DNA of 64,000 bases from Rhodothermales bacterium (GCA_951812585.1 OX638318.1:2230380-2294379), one strand, 5' to 3'. Shown: positions 1-8,924, numbered from the stretch's first letter. A program made the numbers and translations. The notes: a model not told the origin generated them from the letters alone.

Positions 1-107
1 CCAAAGCGAACCCGATCGGTAAGGTCTTCCATGTTATGTATGCATGCCTGCGCTCGCCAAATGTACGCGAATCGGTAACAAAGCGTAGCGCGCGTGGTAT
101 CAACTCT

Positions 108-383
108 ATGCGCTCTTGGATCAAGAACGCGCCGCGGCGCGCCTGCGTTGCGCTGGTACGCGCATACCAGATTGGATTGGCACCGCTTATGCCGGCCAGC
201 TGCCGCTTCGTGCCCTCCTGTTCGGAGTACGCCATTGAGGCACTTACCAGTTACGGGGCCTTCAAAGGTCTTGTGCTCACGTTCTGGCGACTCTTGCGGT
301 GCAACCCCTGGGGGCCGCGCGGCTATGATCCACCCCGATGGTTTGTGGAGCCGCCGTCCAAAGGCATGGCAGCCAAGCGATGA
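108..383 (+). CDS. yidD: YidD family membrane protein insertion efficiency factor
   Basis: A 91-residue protein if started at the ATG at 108; the frame is open further upstream to 36, but family members are about 70-90 residues long. YidD is a small membrane-associated protein thought to assist YidC-dependent insertion of inner-membrane proteins. The family signature is visible: [14 protein letters not shown], a glycine-containing helix, a conserved RLLRC segment with NPWGP, and GYDPP near the C terminus. yidD usually follows rpmH and rnpA, which would lie just left of the window (not seen). Its stop overlaps the next start (ATGA at 380-383), so it is probably translationally coupled to moaB. 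Identification is firm; the start is less so. Confidence 0.9.
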   Translation: MRSWIKNAPRRACVALVRAYQIGLAPLMPASCRFVPSCSEYAIEALTSYGAFKGLVLTFWRLLRCNPWGPRGYDPPRWFVEPPSKGMAAKR

Positions 384-895
384 GCCTGGAATCCCATAAG
401 GAAGCGGCCGGCGCTGTCGGGTGTATCCGGTGTACGGTCATCACGGTAAGCGACACGCGGAGCATTGAAACAGATCGCAGCGGGCGCATGATACAAGCGC
501 AGCTCTTGGGAGCCGGGCATGCGGTTACAGCCTACCATATCATTCCCGATGATGAGGAGCGAATCACGCAGCTTGTGCAAGACGAAGCGGAGCAGGCCGA
601 CGCCATCCTGCTCAGCGGTGGCACCGGCGTCAGCCGGCGTGACGTGACGAGCGAGGCCATACGGCCGCTTTTGGACAAGCACTTGCCAGGGTTTGGCGAG
701 CTTTTTCGGATGTTGTCGTACCAGGAGATCGGGCCGGCGGCGATGCTGTCCCGGGCCGTGGGCGGAATGCGCGGCGACACGGTGGTTTTCGCCCTGCCGG
801 GTTCTCCCAAGGCGGTCAGTCTTGCGTTGACCAAGCTGATTCTGCCCGAGCTTCCGCACCTGGTCGGTGAACGCAGGAAGGGGGCATCCGTATGA
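380..895 (+). CDS. MoaB/MogA family molybdenum cofactor biosynthesis protein
   Basis: A 171-residue protein starting at the ATG that overlaps the yidD stop; an in-frame ATG at 338 would lie inside yidD and is less likely. The family binds molybdopterin, and MogA/MoaB proteins adenylylate it before metal insertion. Visible signatures are the N-terminal [10 protein letters not shown] strand, the [14 protein letters not shown] loop, and the [19 protein letters not shown] segment near the C terminus. No other molybdenum cofactor gene is in the window, so whether it acts in that pathway here is inference. Its last four bases (ATGA) overlap the next gene. Confidence 0.92.
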   Translation: MSLESHKEAAGAVGCIRCTVITVSDTRSIETDRSGRMIQAQLLGAGHAVTAYHIIPDDEERITQLVQDEAEQADAILLSGGTGVSRRDVTSEAIRPLLDKHLPGFGELFRMLSYQEIGPAAMLSRAVGGMRGDTVVFALPGSPKAVSLALTKLILPELPHLVGERRKGASV

Positions 896-1488
896 CTGCG
901 CGTGCGTTGCTCATGCTTCTCTTTCTGGGGTGCCGGCCGGCCGCGGCGCAGGCACCGACCAACGTAGAGATCTATAAGGATCATGCAGTGGCGTGCCTCT
1001 TGGCGGTCCCTGATACAGCCCGCACATTTGCGCTGCAGTCGCCTGGCGCTATGGCGTTTCTGGAAGCCGCCCTCGTCGCCCGATGGGTCGATGAGGGCAA
1101 GGTCGTCTACCGGACGGACTCCACGTTTGCACTGCCGCCCCTGCCGCGCTTGACCTACCACATTGAAGCGGCAACGGTCACGTATGCGGCGGCGCGCCGC
1201 AAGCGGCTCGCCCGAACGGTGTCGCTTGCGCTGCAGCAGTCATGGACCGCCAGCACGGGGCAGATCCTGCGCACCGCGCGCTGCGCAAAGTCAAGCGACG
1301 ATGTGATCTTTCGTCGTGATGTGGAGGCACTGGAAACCCCGGCCTACCCCGCCACCGTTGGGGTGGTGCCGCCGGCGCGTTGGACGCAGCGCTATCTTGA
1401 GCCGTTGGCGCTTGGAGCAGCGACCGTGTTGACCGTATTTCTATTCTTCAACCTGCGCAGCAAGGGTGCGTCGCCAAGCGGACAATAA
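892..1488 (+). CDS. Hypothetical exported protein with C-terminal membrane segment
   Basis: A 198-residue protein I do not recognise. The N terminus reads as a signal peptide (hydrophobic LLMLLFLG, then an AAAQA-like cleavage site around residue 20). The middle is a mixed charged region with two cysteines, one near the start of the mature protein and one around residue 130. A hydrophobic segment near residues 165-185 (LALGAATVLTVFLFF) is followed by a short basic tail, so the protein is probably anchored by its C terminus. The start overlaps the moaB stop by four bases and the 3' end overlaps the next lipoprotein gene, which points to one transcript. No function can be assigned. Confidence 0.75.
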   Translation: MTARALLMLLFLGCRPAAAQAPTNVEIYKDHAVACLLAVPDTARTFALQSPGAMAFLEAALVARWVDEGKVVYRTDSTFALPPLPRLTYHIEAATVTYAAARRKRLARTVSLALQQSWTASTGQILRTARCAKSSDDVIFRRDVEALETPAYPATVGVVPPARWTQRYLEPLALGAATVLTVFLFFNLRSKGASPSGQ

Positions 1489-3139
1489 GCGGCCGCTGGC
1501 AAGGTGGATGTGCGCGCTGATCGCGCTGCTGTGGCTGGGCAGCTGCGCGGAGCCCAGGATACCGGGCGGCGGGCCGCGGGACACCACGCCGCCGGCCATC
1601 CTGATGTCGGAACCGGCGAACGAAAGCGTAAACTTTCGCGGTCAGACGATTCGGCTGGAGTTCACCGAATACGTCAACCATGCCACTTTTGCGCGGGCCT
1701 TTTCGATTACGCCTGAGCCAGCGGATCCCCCGCGTTTTCGCTGGCGCAAGCGCCGTGTGGACATCCGGTTCAAGATGCCGCTTCGCGACAGCACAACCTA
1801 TGTGATCGCCTTGGACACCAACCTGCGCGATATGCGAAGCGTCGCCCTGAAGCGTCCGATTACGATGGCGTTTTCAACGGGCGACATCATAGACCAGGGG
1901 CGTCTGCGCGGACGCGTGGTTGAGTCCGTGCTGGGCGCGCCGGTCGCAGGATTTGATGTGTTCGCGTACACAGTGCAGCGCGACTCGGTCGCGGAATTTG
2001 CCGCGTACCGCACCCAGACCAGCGATGACGGGTCGTTCACACTGTCGTATCTGAGGGAGGGCCCGTACTTCGTGGCAGCCGTGCAGGACCGCAACCGCGA
2101 TCAGCAGCCGGGTGTGACAGAGCCTTTTGCTGCCCCGCCCGTGCCCGTGCTCACGGCGACCCCAGACACAACGGCAGCGGCCATGGACTGGGTGGTCAGC
2201 AAGCTGGATACCATTGCGCCCCGGCTGGATCGTGTTCGAAGCTTGTCGAATTCGCGATTGCAGGCGCGTTTTTCGGAGTCTGTCGCGTTGCAGCGGATTG
2301 ACCCGGCAGCATGGGCACTGGAAGATTCCATCTCTGACCTGGCGGTCCCGATACGCGCGGTATACATGGTCCGCGGTGATAACCGCAGCGTTTACCTGCG
2401 CACCGCCGCGCTGCAGGAAACGCTGTATCGGCTCCAGCCAGACAGTGCCCTGGCAGACTCAAGCGGCAACCGGGTCTTGAACGAGGCCCTATACTTTACG
2501 GGCACTGCCCGCGCAGATACGGCTTCGCTTCGCTTCGTGGGCTTTCTGCCTCCCGACTCTGCAAGTGCAGTGATGATGTCCGCCTTTGACGCACCCCGCG
2601 TAGTATTCAGTGAGGCGCTCCTGGACAATGCATTGGCAAAGGTAGTCGCCGCAACGGACGCCAGCGGCGCATCGCGGATGGTGTACGGCACCAGCCGCGA
2701 TGGCACGACATACGCGCTGCGCTTTGAGTTGCCGCTCACAGCGGAATCACCTGTGGACGTAGCGGTCGCTGACCCCGCGGGCAGTGGTGCCATCCGGTCG
2801 CAATCGTTTGCGCGCCTCAGCGCGGATGATCAGGGGAGTCTAAGCGGCACAGCAGCGCCCCCGGATGCACGTACGGTGGTGGATCTTTTGAGTCCCGATG
2901 GTCGCTTGTTGGTGTCCGTAGTGCCAGACAGCATGGGCGCGTTCACCTTTGAAGGGCTGCCTGAGGGCAGCTACCATGTGCGTGCCTATCTTGATGTGAA
3001 CGGCAACAGCCGCTGGGATGGTGGCCAGCTTCGCCCGTACGTGGCGCCTGAGCCGATCACATGGCTTGGCGCTGCCGAAAACGTTCGTCCACGCTGGGAC
3101 ACCGCCTTGGCCGATACCCTCCGCGTGCCCCAGCGCTGA
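1466..3139 (+). CDS. Ig-like domain-containing lipoprotein
   Basis: A 557-residue predicted lipoprotein. The GTG at 1466 gives a basic n-region, a hydrophobic stretch and a lipobox LGSC at about residues 24-27; an ATG at 1508 would leave no basic n-region. After the cysteine comes PGGGPRDTTPP, typical of Bacteroidota lipoproteins carrying a bacterial Ig-like (Big_5 type) domain, with segments such as IRLEFTEYVN. A later stretch (about 145-205) resembles a carboxypeptidase-regulatory or prealbumin-like fold, and another follows near the C terminus (about 475-515, LPEGSYHVRAYLDVNGN). It probably sits at the outer membrane in a structural or surface role; a substrate cannot be named. It overlaps the previous gene by 23 bases. 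Confidence 0.8.
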   Translation: MRRQADNKRPLARWMCALIALLWLGSCAEPRIPGGGPRDTTPPAILMSEPANESVNFRGQTIRLEFTEYVNHATFARAFSITPEPADPPRFRWRKRRVDIRFKMPLRDSTTYVIALDTNLRDMRSVALKRPITMAFSTGDIIDQGRLRGRVVESVLGAPVAGFDVFAYTVQRDSVAEFAAYRTQTSDDGSFTLSYLREGPYFVAAVQDRNRDQQPGVTEPFAAPPVPVLTATPDTTAAAMDWVVSKLDTIAPRLDRVRSLSNSRLQARFSESVALQRIDPAAWALEDSISDLAVPIRAVYMVRGDNRSVYLRTAALQETLYRLQPDSALADSSGNRVLNEALYFTGTARADTASLRFVGFLPPDSASAVMMSAFDAPRVVFSEALLDNALAKVVAATDASGASRMVYGTSRDGTTYALRFELPLTAESPVDVAVADPAGSGAIRSQSFARLSADDQGSLSGTAAPPDARTVVDLLSPDGRLLVSVVPDSMGAFTFEGLPEGSYHVRAYLDVNGNSRWDGGQLRPYVAPEPITWLGAAENVRPRWDTALADTLRVPQR

Positions 3140-3179
3140 GCTGAGCGCGCAGGCTCCGATCTGGAGCGCTGACGTCAAT

Positions 3180-4769
3180 ATGAGCCGGTATCAACCGATG
3201 ATACAGCGCATGCAGCCGGTACTGACCGCCTTGGCCCAACGGGCGGCAGATCAGCGGACCATGGAGCAGTTCGGGCTCAGTGGCCTGACGCTCATGGAAA
3301 CCGCCGGCCGTGCGGTGGCGGCGCACATCAGCGAGACGAACGGCCCGATTGCCGGCCGGCAGGTAGATGTGCTTGTAGGCCGCGGCAACAATGGTGGCGA
3401 TGGCTTTGTGATCGCACGTGTTTTGCATGCCCAGGGCGCGAATGTGCGCGTCTGGGCATCGGCCAGCGCCGCTTCCATGATGCCAGATGCGGCCCACCAA
3501 CGCCGGCTGCTGGAAGACATTGCAGTGGCGGTCCCAGCGGATTCGTTGTCGATAAAGCCGCTGGATGGTGTGTTTGCGTCGCGGTCTGATCTGTATGTGG
3601 ACGCTCTCTTGGGTACGGGCCTCAACAAGCCCCTGCGTGCAGCGCTTGATAAGGTGGTCAGCTTTCTGAACGCGCAGTCGGCTCCTGTGGTCGCGGTTGA
3701 CATACCAACGGGGCTGCATGCAGATACCGGTGCGGTGCTGGGGCGGGCCGTTCATGCGGATTCAACGGTTACGATGGGGGCGCTCAAGCCGGGACTGCTG
3801 ATGGGGCAAGGGCCCGCCTGCGCGGGTCGTGTGATCACAGCCGATATCGGCATTCCCCCGCATATCCTCAGCGCTGTGCAAGGGCGGTATAGCGCCCTCT
3901 GGTATTCCACCGATGCCGGTGTGCGGGCGCTCTTGCCGCGCCGGCCTGCGGATGCACACAAGTACAGTGTCGGGCCAGTGTTGGTCATTGGCGGTGCGCC
4001 GGGGTTCACGGGTGCGGCCGTGATGGCCTCGCAGGCTGCGGCCCGGGTCGGTGCGGGTTATGTGACCTGCGCCACGCATGCATCCGTACAGCCAATTTTG
4101 GCAGAGAAGCTTACGGCGACAGTTACTGTGGCGCTTGCCGAGGCTGCACCGGGCGATCTTGATGTGTCTCAGGCAATGACCGCGTTGGCCTTTCCCTTGA
4201 GGAAAGCCAAGGCGATCCTGGCAGGCCCGGGGCTCGGGTCCGGCCGCGGCACGCAGGCATTTGTTCGGACCCTTCTCAAGGGAAAGGCCTTGCCTGCGGT
4301 CGTTGATGCCGATGGACTCAACAGCTGGGTTGGCTTTGAGGATGAGATTGCCGCGCACTCGGACGGAAAGTGGATTATAACGCCCCACGCGGGCGAGCTC
4401 GCACGGCTGACCGGTGAGATTGACCTGACGGACCGCCTTGGGGTCGCACGGACTTGGGCCAAGCGCTGGAATGCCGTCCTTATTGTAAAGGGTATGCCCA
4501 GCGTGGTAGGGACGCCCAGCGGTGAAGCATTTATTTGTGGCGCCGGCAATGCTGCGCTTGCTACCGCAGGATCGGGCGATATTCTGGCAGGCATGTGTGC
4601 CGGGCTGTTGGCACAGGGTTTGTCCCCTACGGGGTCCGCGGTGGCGGCCCTGCACCTTGGCGGGCGGTGCGCAGAGCACTATTGCCAACGCCATGCAGCG
4701 CGGTCCATGGTTGCAACAGACATGCTGGACGCCTTGCCGCATGTGCTGAAGGACCTCGGCGACACGTGA
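3180..4769 (+). CDS. nnr: Bifunctional NAD(P)H-hydrate epimerase / ADP-dependent NAD(P)H-hydrate dehydratase
   Basis: A fused repair enzyme of about 529 residues. The N-terminal YjeF_N (epimerase) domain shows GLTLMETAGRAV, the GRGNNGGDGFVIARVL loop and VAVDIPTGLHADTG. The C-terminal carbohydrate-kinase-like dehydratase shows GPVLVIGGAPGFTGA, an AGPGLGSGRG loop, VLIVKGMPSVV and the nucleotide-binding GSGDILAGMCAGLLAQG. Together they convert hydrated NAD(P)H (R and S forms) back to NAD(P)H using ADP. The ATG at 3180 starts just after the lipoprotein stop; ATGs at 3198 and 3210 are also possible and would trim only the leader. It ends the overlapping gene run from yidD. Confidence 0.95.
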   Translation: MSRYQPMIQRMQPVLTALAQRAADQRTMEQFGLSGLTLMETAGRAVAAHISETNGPIAGRQVDVLVGRGNNGGDGFVIARVLHAQGANVRVWASASAASMMPDAAHQRRLLEDIAVAVPADSLSIKPLDGVFASRSDLYVDALLGTGLNKPLRAALDKVVSFLNAQSAPVVAVDIPTGLHADTGAVLGRAVHADSTVTMGALKPGLLMGQGPACAGRVITADIGIPPHILSAVQGRYSALWYSTDAGVRALLPRRPADAHKYSVGPVLVIGGAPGFTGAAVMASQAAARVGAGYVTCATHASVQPILAEKLTATVTVALAEAAPGDLDVSQAMTALAFPLRKAKAILAGPGLGSGRGTQAFVRTLLKGKALPAVVDADGLNSWVGFEDEIAAHSDGKWIITPHAGELARLTGEIDLTDRLGVARTWAKRWNAVLIVKGMPSVVGTPSGEAFICGAGNAALATAGSGDILAGMCAGLLAQGLSPTGSAVAALHLGGRCAEHYCQRHAARSMVATDMLDALPHVLKDLGDT

Positions 4770-5183
4770 CTGGATGCATGCACCGTTCTTGGCCAAGCAG
4801 CGCCGCCGGCACGGGTAGCTGCCTCGGGATTGGCAAAGAAGCGGGCAAGACGCGGACGACCAGTTGGCCCGCGTCTTGCGCTGCGCCGCTGGCCGTCTCT
4901 AATCAGCGGGACGCATTCCTGATGACTGAGCCTGTCTGGGCCGGGCAGGACCTGTGCCAAAGGCGCCTTGCCTTGGGCGCGGCTGTTTTTCGCGCAGCGC
5001 TGCGGCTGCATTGGTTCATCCCTCCTGCTTGGCCAGACTGCAGGGAGAAGGCAGCGCGCAGCAATTCTCTTGGACTTTAATGATCTTTAAGGAAGAAGGC
5101 ACTGCAGACGCCGACGGTTTGTCGGCATGGATGGCTGCCAAACCACAAACGGTCCGAATAGCAACGCAATGGCTATAGACCAT
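4770..5183. other. Intergenic region without a convincing gene
   Basis: About 410 bases between nnr and the TonB-like lipoprotein gene. Open frames here lack recognisable features. The notable content is a perfect 11-bp inverted repeat at 4845-4879 and a smaller 6-bp hairpin at 5110-5126 (GCCGAC/GTCGGC, 5-base loop). The promoter of the downstream gene probably lies in the right half, but I could not pick out a convincing box. Confidence 0.6.
4845..4879 (+). terminator. Perfect 11-bp inverted repeat downstream of nnr
   Basis: GCAAGACGCGG at 4845-4855 pairs perfectly with CCGCGTCTTGC at 4869-4879 across a 13-base loop. It lies about 75 bases after the nnr stop, where a transcript end is expected. 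No T run follows, so it is not a textbook intrinsic terminator. It may be an RNA 3'-end stabiliser or a Rho-linked structure. Confidence 0.4.
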
Positions 5184-5675
5184 ATGTCTAAATCCAACAT
5201 TCGCCCGTGGCGCATCGCCGTGGTCCTGGCAGGCGTACTGCTTTTGCCTACGCTGCTGATGGTTTCGGGATGCGCAGTAGCCATGGTAGGAGAAACCACG
5301 GTAGGAGTTGACAGCCAGCATGATGCCGCCTTGGAGGCCACACTTGTAGATCCGGAGGTCCTGGACAAAAAGCCAGAGCTCATCGGTGGCCTGTCTGCGC
5401 TGGCCGGCAAGGTCAATTATCCGAGGACTGCCCGCGAGGCGCGCATCCAAGGCAAGGTGAACGTACGCTTTGTGGTCGATGAGCAGGGTAATGTCCGCAA
5501 TGCCCAAGTGGTGGAAGGCATTGGCGCAGGCTGCGATGCGGAGGCTCTGCGTGTGGTCCGCTCCCTGCGCTTTCACCCGGGGCAAAAAGATGGAAAGCCG
5601 GTAAATGTTCAGATGACGATGCCCATAACGTTCAAGCTGAAACGACGCTTCTATCCCAGTTCAGGCTGGAGATGA
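5184..5675 (+). CDS. TonB C-terminal-domain lipoprotein
   Basis: A 163-residue protein from the ATG at 5184 (an ATG at 5169 is also in frame). A basic n-region and hydrophobic stretch lead to a lipobox VSGC with the cysteine at about residue 30. The remainder is a TonB C-terminal domain: LIGGLSALAGKVNYP, VNVRFVVDEQGNV, GIGAGCDAEALR, and MTMPITFKL. TonB domains contact the TonB box of outer-membrane receptors. Here the Pro-rich periplasm-spanning linker is absent and the anchor is a lipid, so it may not transmit force like classical TonB. It is a paralogue of the next gene; a 26-base stretch is identical (5463-5488 and 6484-6509). The 3' end is unusual (see the repeat at 5611). Confidence 0.8.
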   Translation: MSKSNIRPWRIAVVLAGVLLLPTLLMVSGCAVAMVGETTVGVDSQHDAALEATLVDPEVLDKKPELIGGLSALAGKVNYPRTAREARIQGKVNVRFVVDEQGNVRNAQVVEGIGAGCDAEALRVVRSLRFHPGQKDGKPVNVQMTMPITFKLKRRFYPSSGWR

Positions 5676-5699
5676 CGCTACCCATCCAGTTCAAGCTGC
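5611..5699 (+). repeat. Three degenerate tandem copies of the TonB-like gene's 3' end
   Basis: Three adjacent units of 29-30 bases: 5611-5640, 5641-5669 and 5670-5699. Copies 1 and 3 are closest (both begin AGATGACG, and the later TTCAAGCTG is shared); copy 2 is more diverged. The reading frame of the annotated protein ends inside copy 3 at 5675. A second frame through copy 3 reads EMTLPIQFKLPAEG and stops at 5713, which is how a normal TonB domain ends. Duplication or slippage followed by frameshift would explain the extra RRFYPSSGWR tail of the annotated product. Confidence 0.6.
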
Positions 5700-6003
5700 C
5701 TGCAGAGGGCTAAGCGCGTCGGCGGCCAAGGGTCGGCTGCGCGGCTGATGTGCGCGCATGCAGCCATGTTGTGCGAAAAAGCGCTTGGGACGCTGCTGAG
5801 CCGCGATGCCCAGCCGCACATATCCTTGCGCAACGCCATCCTCGCTGCAATGCAAAACAGTTCCAGAAATTCGACGATGTGCGCGGCAACTTTTTGCCAT
5901 TTCGACAGTCTAGAGGGCAGAAGACGCGGCAAACCGCCGTTCCTTTTAACGGACATGCACTATATTGTGCGGCTAGTGTCCAACCAACTTTGGAGATAGC
6001 ACT

Positions 6004-6666
6004 ATGGCTCTACGCAAGACCCCCAAGGCCGATATCCGCCAGTGGTACAGCACCACGGTTCAGGTCGGCATGGTCATCGCACTCTTACTCCTTGTGCTTG
6101 CATTTCGCGCCAATCTTGACCGTGGTGGCGGGATGGAGATTGAGCAGGTTGAGCAGGAGGTGGTACAAATGGAAGAAATTCTGCAGACCAAGCAGATTCA
6201 GAAGCCACCCCCACCCCCGCGTCCACCGGTTCCTGTCGAGGTGCCCAACGACGAGATTCTGGAGGATGACGACCTTGACCTGGACGCTTCGCTCGACATT
6301 GACGAGCCGTTGACGGCGTTGCCGCCTCCGCCACCGGTGGAAGAGGAGGAGGAAGAGCCGGAGCCGGAGATTTTCCAGGCCGTGGAAGACTTGCCGGTCC
6401 TTATTGGTGGTCTGCCTGCGCTGAACGCCGAGCTCAAGTACCCGGAGATTGCCCGCAAGGCGGGCGTTGAAGGCAAGGTGTTCGTACGCTTTGTGGTCGA
6501 TGAGCAGGGCGATGTGTCCAATATCTCGGTCGAGCGCGGTATTGGCGCAGGTTGCGACCAGGAAGCCATTCGCGCTATCAGCAAGGCGAAGTTTAAGCCT
6601 GGTCGCCAGCGTGGCAAAGCCGTAAAGGTGTGGATGACGATACCGGTGGTGTTCAAGCTCAAGTAG
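6004..6666 (+). CDS. tonB: Energy transducer TonB
   Basis: A 220-residue classical TonB. It has a short cytoplasmic N terminus, one membrane helix (about residues 19-37, VQVGMVIALLLLVLAF), a periplasmic linker with PPPPPRPPVPVEVP followed by a strongly acidic DDD/EEEEEE segment, and a C-terminal TonB domain (about 135-220) with VFVRFVVDEQGDV, GIGAGCDQEA, and a final VFKLK. It passes proton-motive energy from an ExbB/ExbD complex to outer-membrane receptors such as the one at 56303; exbB and exbD are not in the window. GGAG lies seven bases before the ATG. A strong hairpin follows the stop. Confidence 0.95.
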   Translation: MALRKTPKADIRQWYSTTVQVGMVIALLLLVLAFRANLDRGGGMEIEQVEQEVVQMEEILQTKQIQKPPPPPRPPVPVEVPNDEILEDDDLDLDASLDIDEPLTALPPPPPVEEEEEEPEPEIFQAVEDLPVLIGGLPALNAELKYPEIARKAGVEGKVFVRFVVDEQGDVSNISVERGIGAGCDQEAIRAISKAKFKPGRQRGKAVKVWMTIPVVFKLK

Positions 6667-6688
6667 CGCGCACCATTGCCGCGGCATC

Positions 6689-6730
6689 AAGCGTCCTGCA
6701 GCAACCACGCTGCAGGACGCTTGTCATTTT
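6689..6730 (+). terminator. Intrinsic terminator after tonB
   Basis: A perfect 14-bp stem, AAGCGTCCTGCAGC (6689-6702) with GCTGCAGGACGCTT (6709-6722), a 6-base loop AACCAC, then GTCATTTT. It sits 22 bases beyond the tonB stop. The T tract is short, so termination strength is uncertain, but position and stem are convincing. Confidence 0.75.
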
Positions 6731-6973
6731 GGGGCAGCGGCGCACTTCGCCTAACCGGAGCGCAGATAGGAGCCCAAGGGCCGTGAAGTGAGGAGACTGC
6801 CCTTCCCGGTGCATTGACTACCATTCGGCACGGTCCGACGAGCCGCCAGCGGGAATTGCGCCTTGCGAACTGATGCGGACAGCATCCCAGGTCCGGCCGC
6901 GCTGCTCGCCCTCATCCGCTGCTTGTCAAGCGGCTGCTGTCGCTCCGCCGATGCACCCCGCAGGCGGCGGTCG

Positions 6974-7693
6974 CTAATTCGGATCCACGGCGCGGGGGCG
7001 ATCCTGACGCACCTGGTGCTTGTAGCGCCCGTTTGCATCGCCAGTGATGATGTCCGTAGCCATCCCTACGAAAAGGCCGTGGTCCAGGACACCCGAGATC
7101 ATCTTCAGCGCCACATCCAGAGCAGCGAGATCGTCGATGCCATCAAAATGGGCATCGACAATCCAGAGCCCCTGATCGGTCACGACGGGGCCATCTTTGC
7201 GAACACCGAGGCGCAGCACTGGCCGGGCGCCGAGACCGGCCAGTGAATCCATGACAGGGCTCGCTGCCATAGGCAGTACTTCTACCGGGACCGGCATGCC
7301 TGAGCCCAGCGCGGCAACATGCTTGGAGGAATCAACCAGGACCACAAAGCGCCTGGCCAGCCTGGCGATGACCTTTTCGCGCGTATGCGCTGCGCCGCGG
7401 CCCTTGATGAGGTTGAAGTCTGGATCTACCTCGTCCGCCCCGTCCAAGGCGATGTCAAGTGCTGTCAGGCCATCCAGCGGCTGCATCGGAATATGATGCT
7501 TCCGTGCGAGTCGCGCGGCTGCGCTCGAGGTGGGCGTACCAACGATTCGCAGTCCCTCGGCCCGGATACGGCGGCCTAGCGCCATAATGGCAAAGGCGGT
7601 AGTCGAACCGGTGCCTAGCCCCACACACTGTCCGTCATGCACCAGCGCCGCCGCCGCTTTGCCGACTGCTTTCTTGGCAGCATTCTGCGTCAT
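6974..7693 (-). CDS. rpiA: Ribose-5-phosphate isomerase A
   Basis: A 239-residue RpiA, interconverting ribose 5-phosphate and ribulose 5-phosphate in the pentose phosphate pathway. Visible motifs are GLGTGSTTAFAI (phosphate loop), TPTSSAAARLARKH, the catalytic LDGADEVD, and IKGRGAAHTREK with the conserved lysine. In most relatives the last motif reads KGGGAALTREK, so glycine to arginine and leucine to histidine changes are present next to the active site. It starts five bases after the stop of the upstream permease gene on the same strand, so it is probably the last gene of that transcript. Length is normal for the family. Confidence 0.95.
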   Translation of the reverse strand: MTQNAAKKAVGKAAAALVHDGQCVGLGTGSTTAFAIMALGRRIRAEGLRIVGTPTSSAAARLARKHHIPMQPLDGLTALDIALDGADEVDPDFNLIKGRGAAHTREKVIARLARRFVVLVDSSKHVAALGSGMPVPVEVLPMAASPVMDSLAGLGARPVLRLGVRKDGPVVTDQGLWIVDAHFDGIDDLAALDVALKMISGVLDHGLFVGMATDIITGDANGRYKHQVRQDRPRAVDPN

Positions 7694-7698
7694 TGGCG

Positions 7699-8919
7699 CT
7701 ACTCGTGCCGTAGGGCCTCTATTGGGTCAAGTCCGGCGGCCTTGTAGGCTGGATATACGCCGAAGATCAAGGCAATGCCGGTAACGCCGAAGACCGCAAT
7801 CATGGCCCATAGCCACGGAAAGACGAAGGGGGTCTTTGCAAACAGGCCCACGATGTTGCCGCCGCCTGCGCCGGCCAGGATGCCCGCGATGCCGCCAATC
7901 TGGCACAGGAACATGGCTTCATACAGGAACTGGCGCAAGATGTCGCGCCGGCTCGCCCCTACCGCCTTTCGTATGCCGATCTCTCTCGTGCGCTCGGTCA
8001 CGGAGACCAGCATGATGTTCATGATGCCGATGCCGGCAGCCAGCAGCGTGATCAGGCCGATCGCGGCACCACCCTTCGCAATGTTATTGGTGAAGTTGGT
8101 GATCTCGCTTACGATGCCTTCATTGCTTACGATCTCGAAATTGTTGTCCTGGCCGGGCGCAACGCGACGAATGACGCGCATTACGCCGATGGCTTCCTCC
8201 ATGGTTGCGTCCAGCATCTGCATGTTGACGGCGCGCACTTTGATTTCCACATTCCAGTTTGCACCAGCATACAGCATGATCATCCGCGTGATCGGCACCA
8301 GTGCCAACATGTCAAAGTTCTGGCCGAACATCTGACCCTTCTCTTCCAGCACGCCGACCACCTGAAAGCGGCTGCTTCCGAGGTTGATTTCCTTCCCAAT
8401 AGGTGCCTCAGAAGGAAATAACTCGTCCGCCAGATCAATGCCGATCACCGTCACAGGGCGCGACAGATGAACATCTTGCGCAGTCAGGAACCGTCCCTGA
8501 TTCAACTCGAACCCGTTGTTGGCCAGAAACTCATGGTTGGTGCCGATATAGATCACCACCGGTTCTGTCTTTTTGTCGCGATGCCGTGCTTCAACCATCC
8601 ATCCGCCCATATTGGCGCTGACCGCTGCGGGCAGGATGGAGCGTTCAGCAAGAAGCTCCATCTGCGTGTAGTTCAATGGCTGACGGCCCCTGACGCCCGC
8701 GCCACCGCGCGCAAAGCTGTCGCTCCGCTCTATCGTAAAAGTCGTGGACCCAAACGACTCCACTGCGTTGGTGGCGCTGGATTTGATCACTTCGACAGCG
8801 GTTACCGCCACGATGATGGCGAAGACGCCAATCACCATACCGAGTAGCGTAAGCGCCGAACGCAGCTTGTGGCTGCGGACCGTCTCCCAGGCCAAGCGAA
8901 CAAACTCAATGTTGATCAT
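7699..8919 (-). CDS. ABC transporter permease, MacB/FtsX type (pair 1, member A)
   Basis: A 406-residue FtsX-like permease starting at the ATG at 8919 (MINIEFVRLAWE). Topology: an N-terminal membrane helix (about 21-45, ALTLLGMVIGVFAIIVAV), a large periplasmic MacB_PCD-type domain, and three C-terminal helices (about 285-400) containing GIGIMNIMLVSVTERTREIGIRKAVGA and ending DPIEALRHE. Such proteins work with a separate ATPase to move lipoproteins, peptides or drugs or to act mechanically on the envelope. No ATPase is present nearby. It lies five bases downstream of its partner and five bases upstream of rpiA. It is a paralogue of the gene at 10631. Confidence 0.93.
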   Translation of the reverse strand: MINIEFVRLAWETVRSHKLRSALTLLGMVIGVFAIIVAVTAVEVIKSSATNAVESFGSTTFTIERSDSFARGGAGVRGRQPLNYTQMELLAERSILPAAVSANMGGWMVEARHRDKKTEPVVIYIGTNHEFLANNGFELNQGRFLTAQDVHLSRPVTVIGIDLADELFPSEAPIGKEINLGSSRFQVVGVLEEKGQMFGQNFDMLALVPITRMIMLYAGANWNVEIKVRAVNMQMLDATMEEAIGVMRVIRRVAPGQDNNFEIVSNEGIVSEITNFTNNIAKGGAAIGLITLLAAGIGIMNIMLVSVTERTREIGIRKAVGASRRDILRQFLYEAMFLCQIGGIAGILAGAGGGNIVGLFAKTPFVFPWLWAMIAVFGVTGIALIFGVYPAYKAAGLDPIEALRHE

Positions 8920-8924
8920 AGCCG

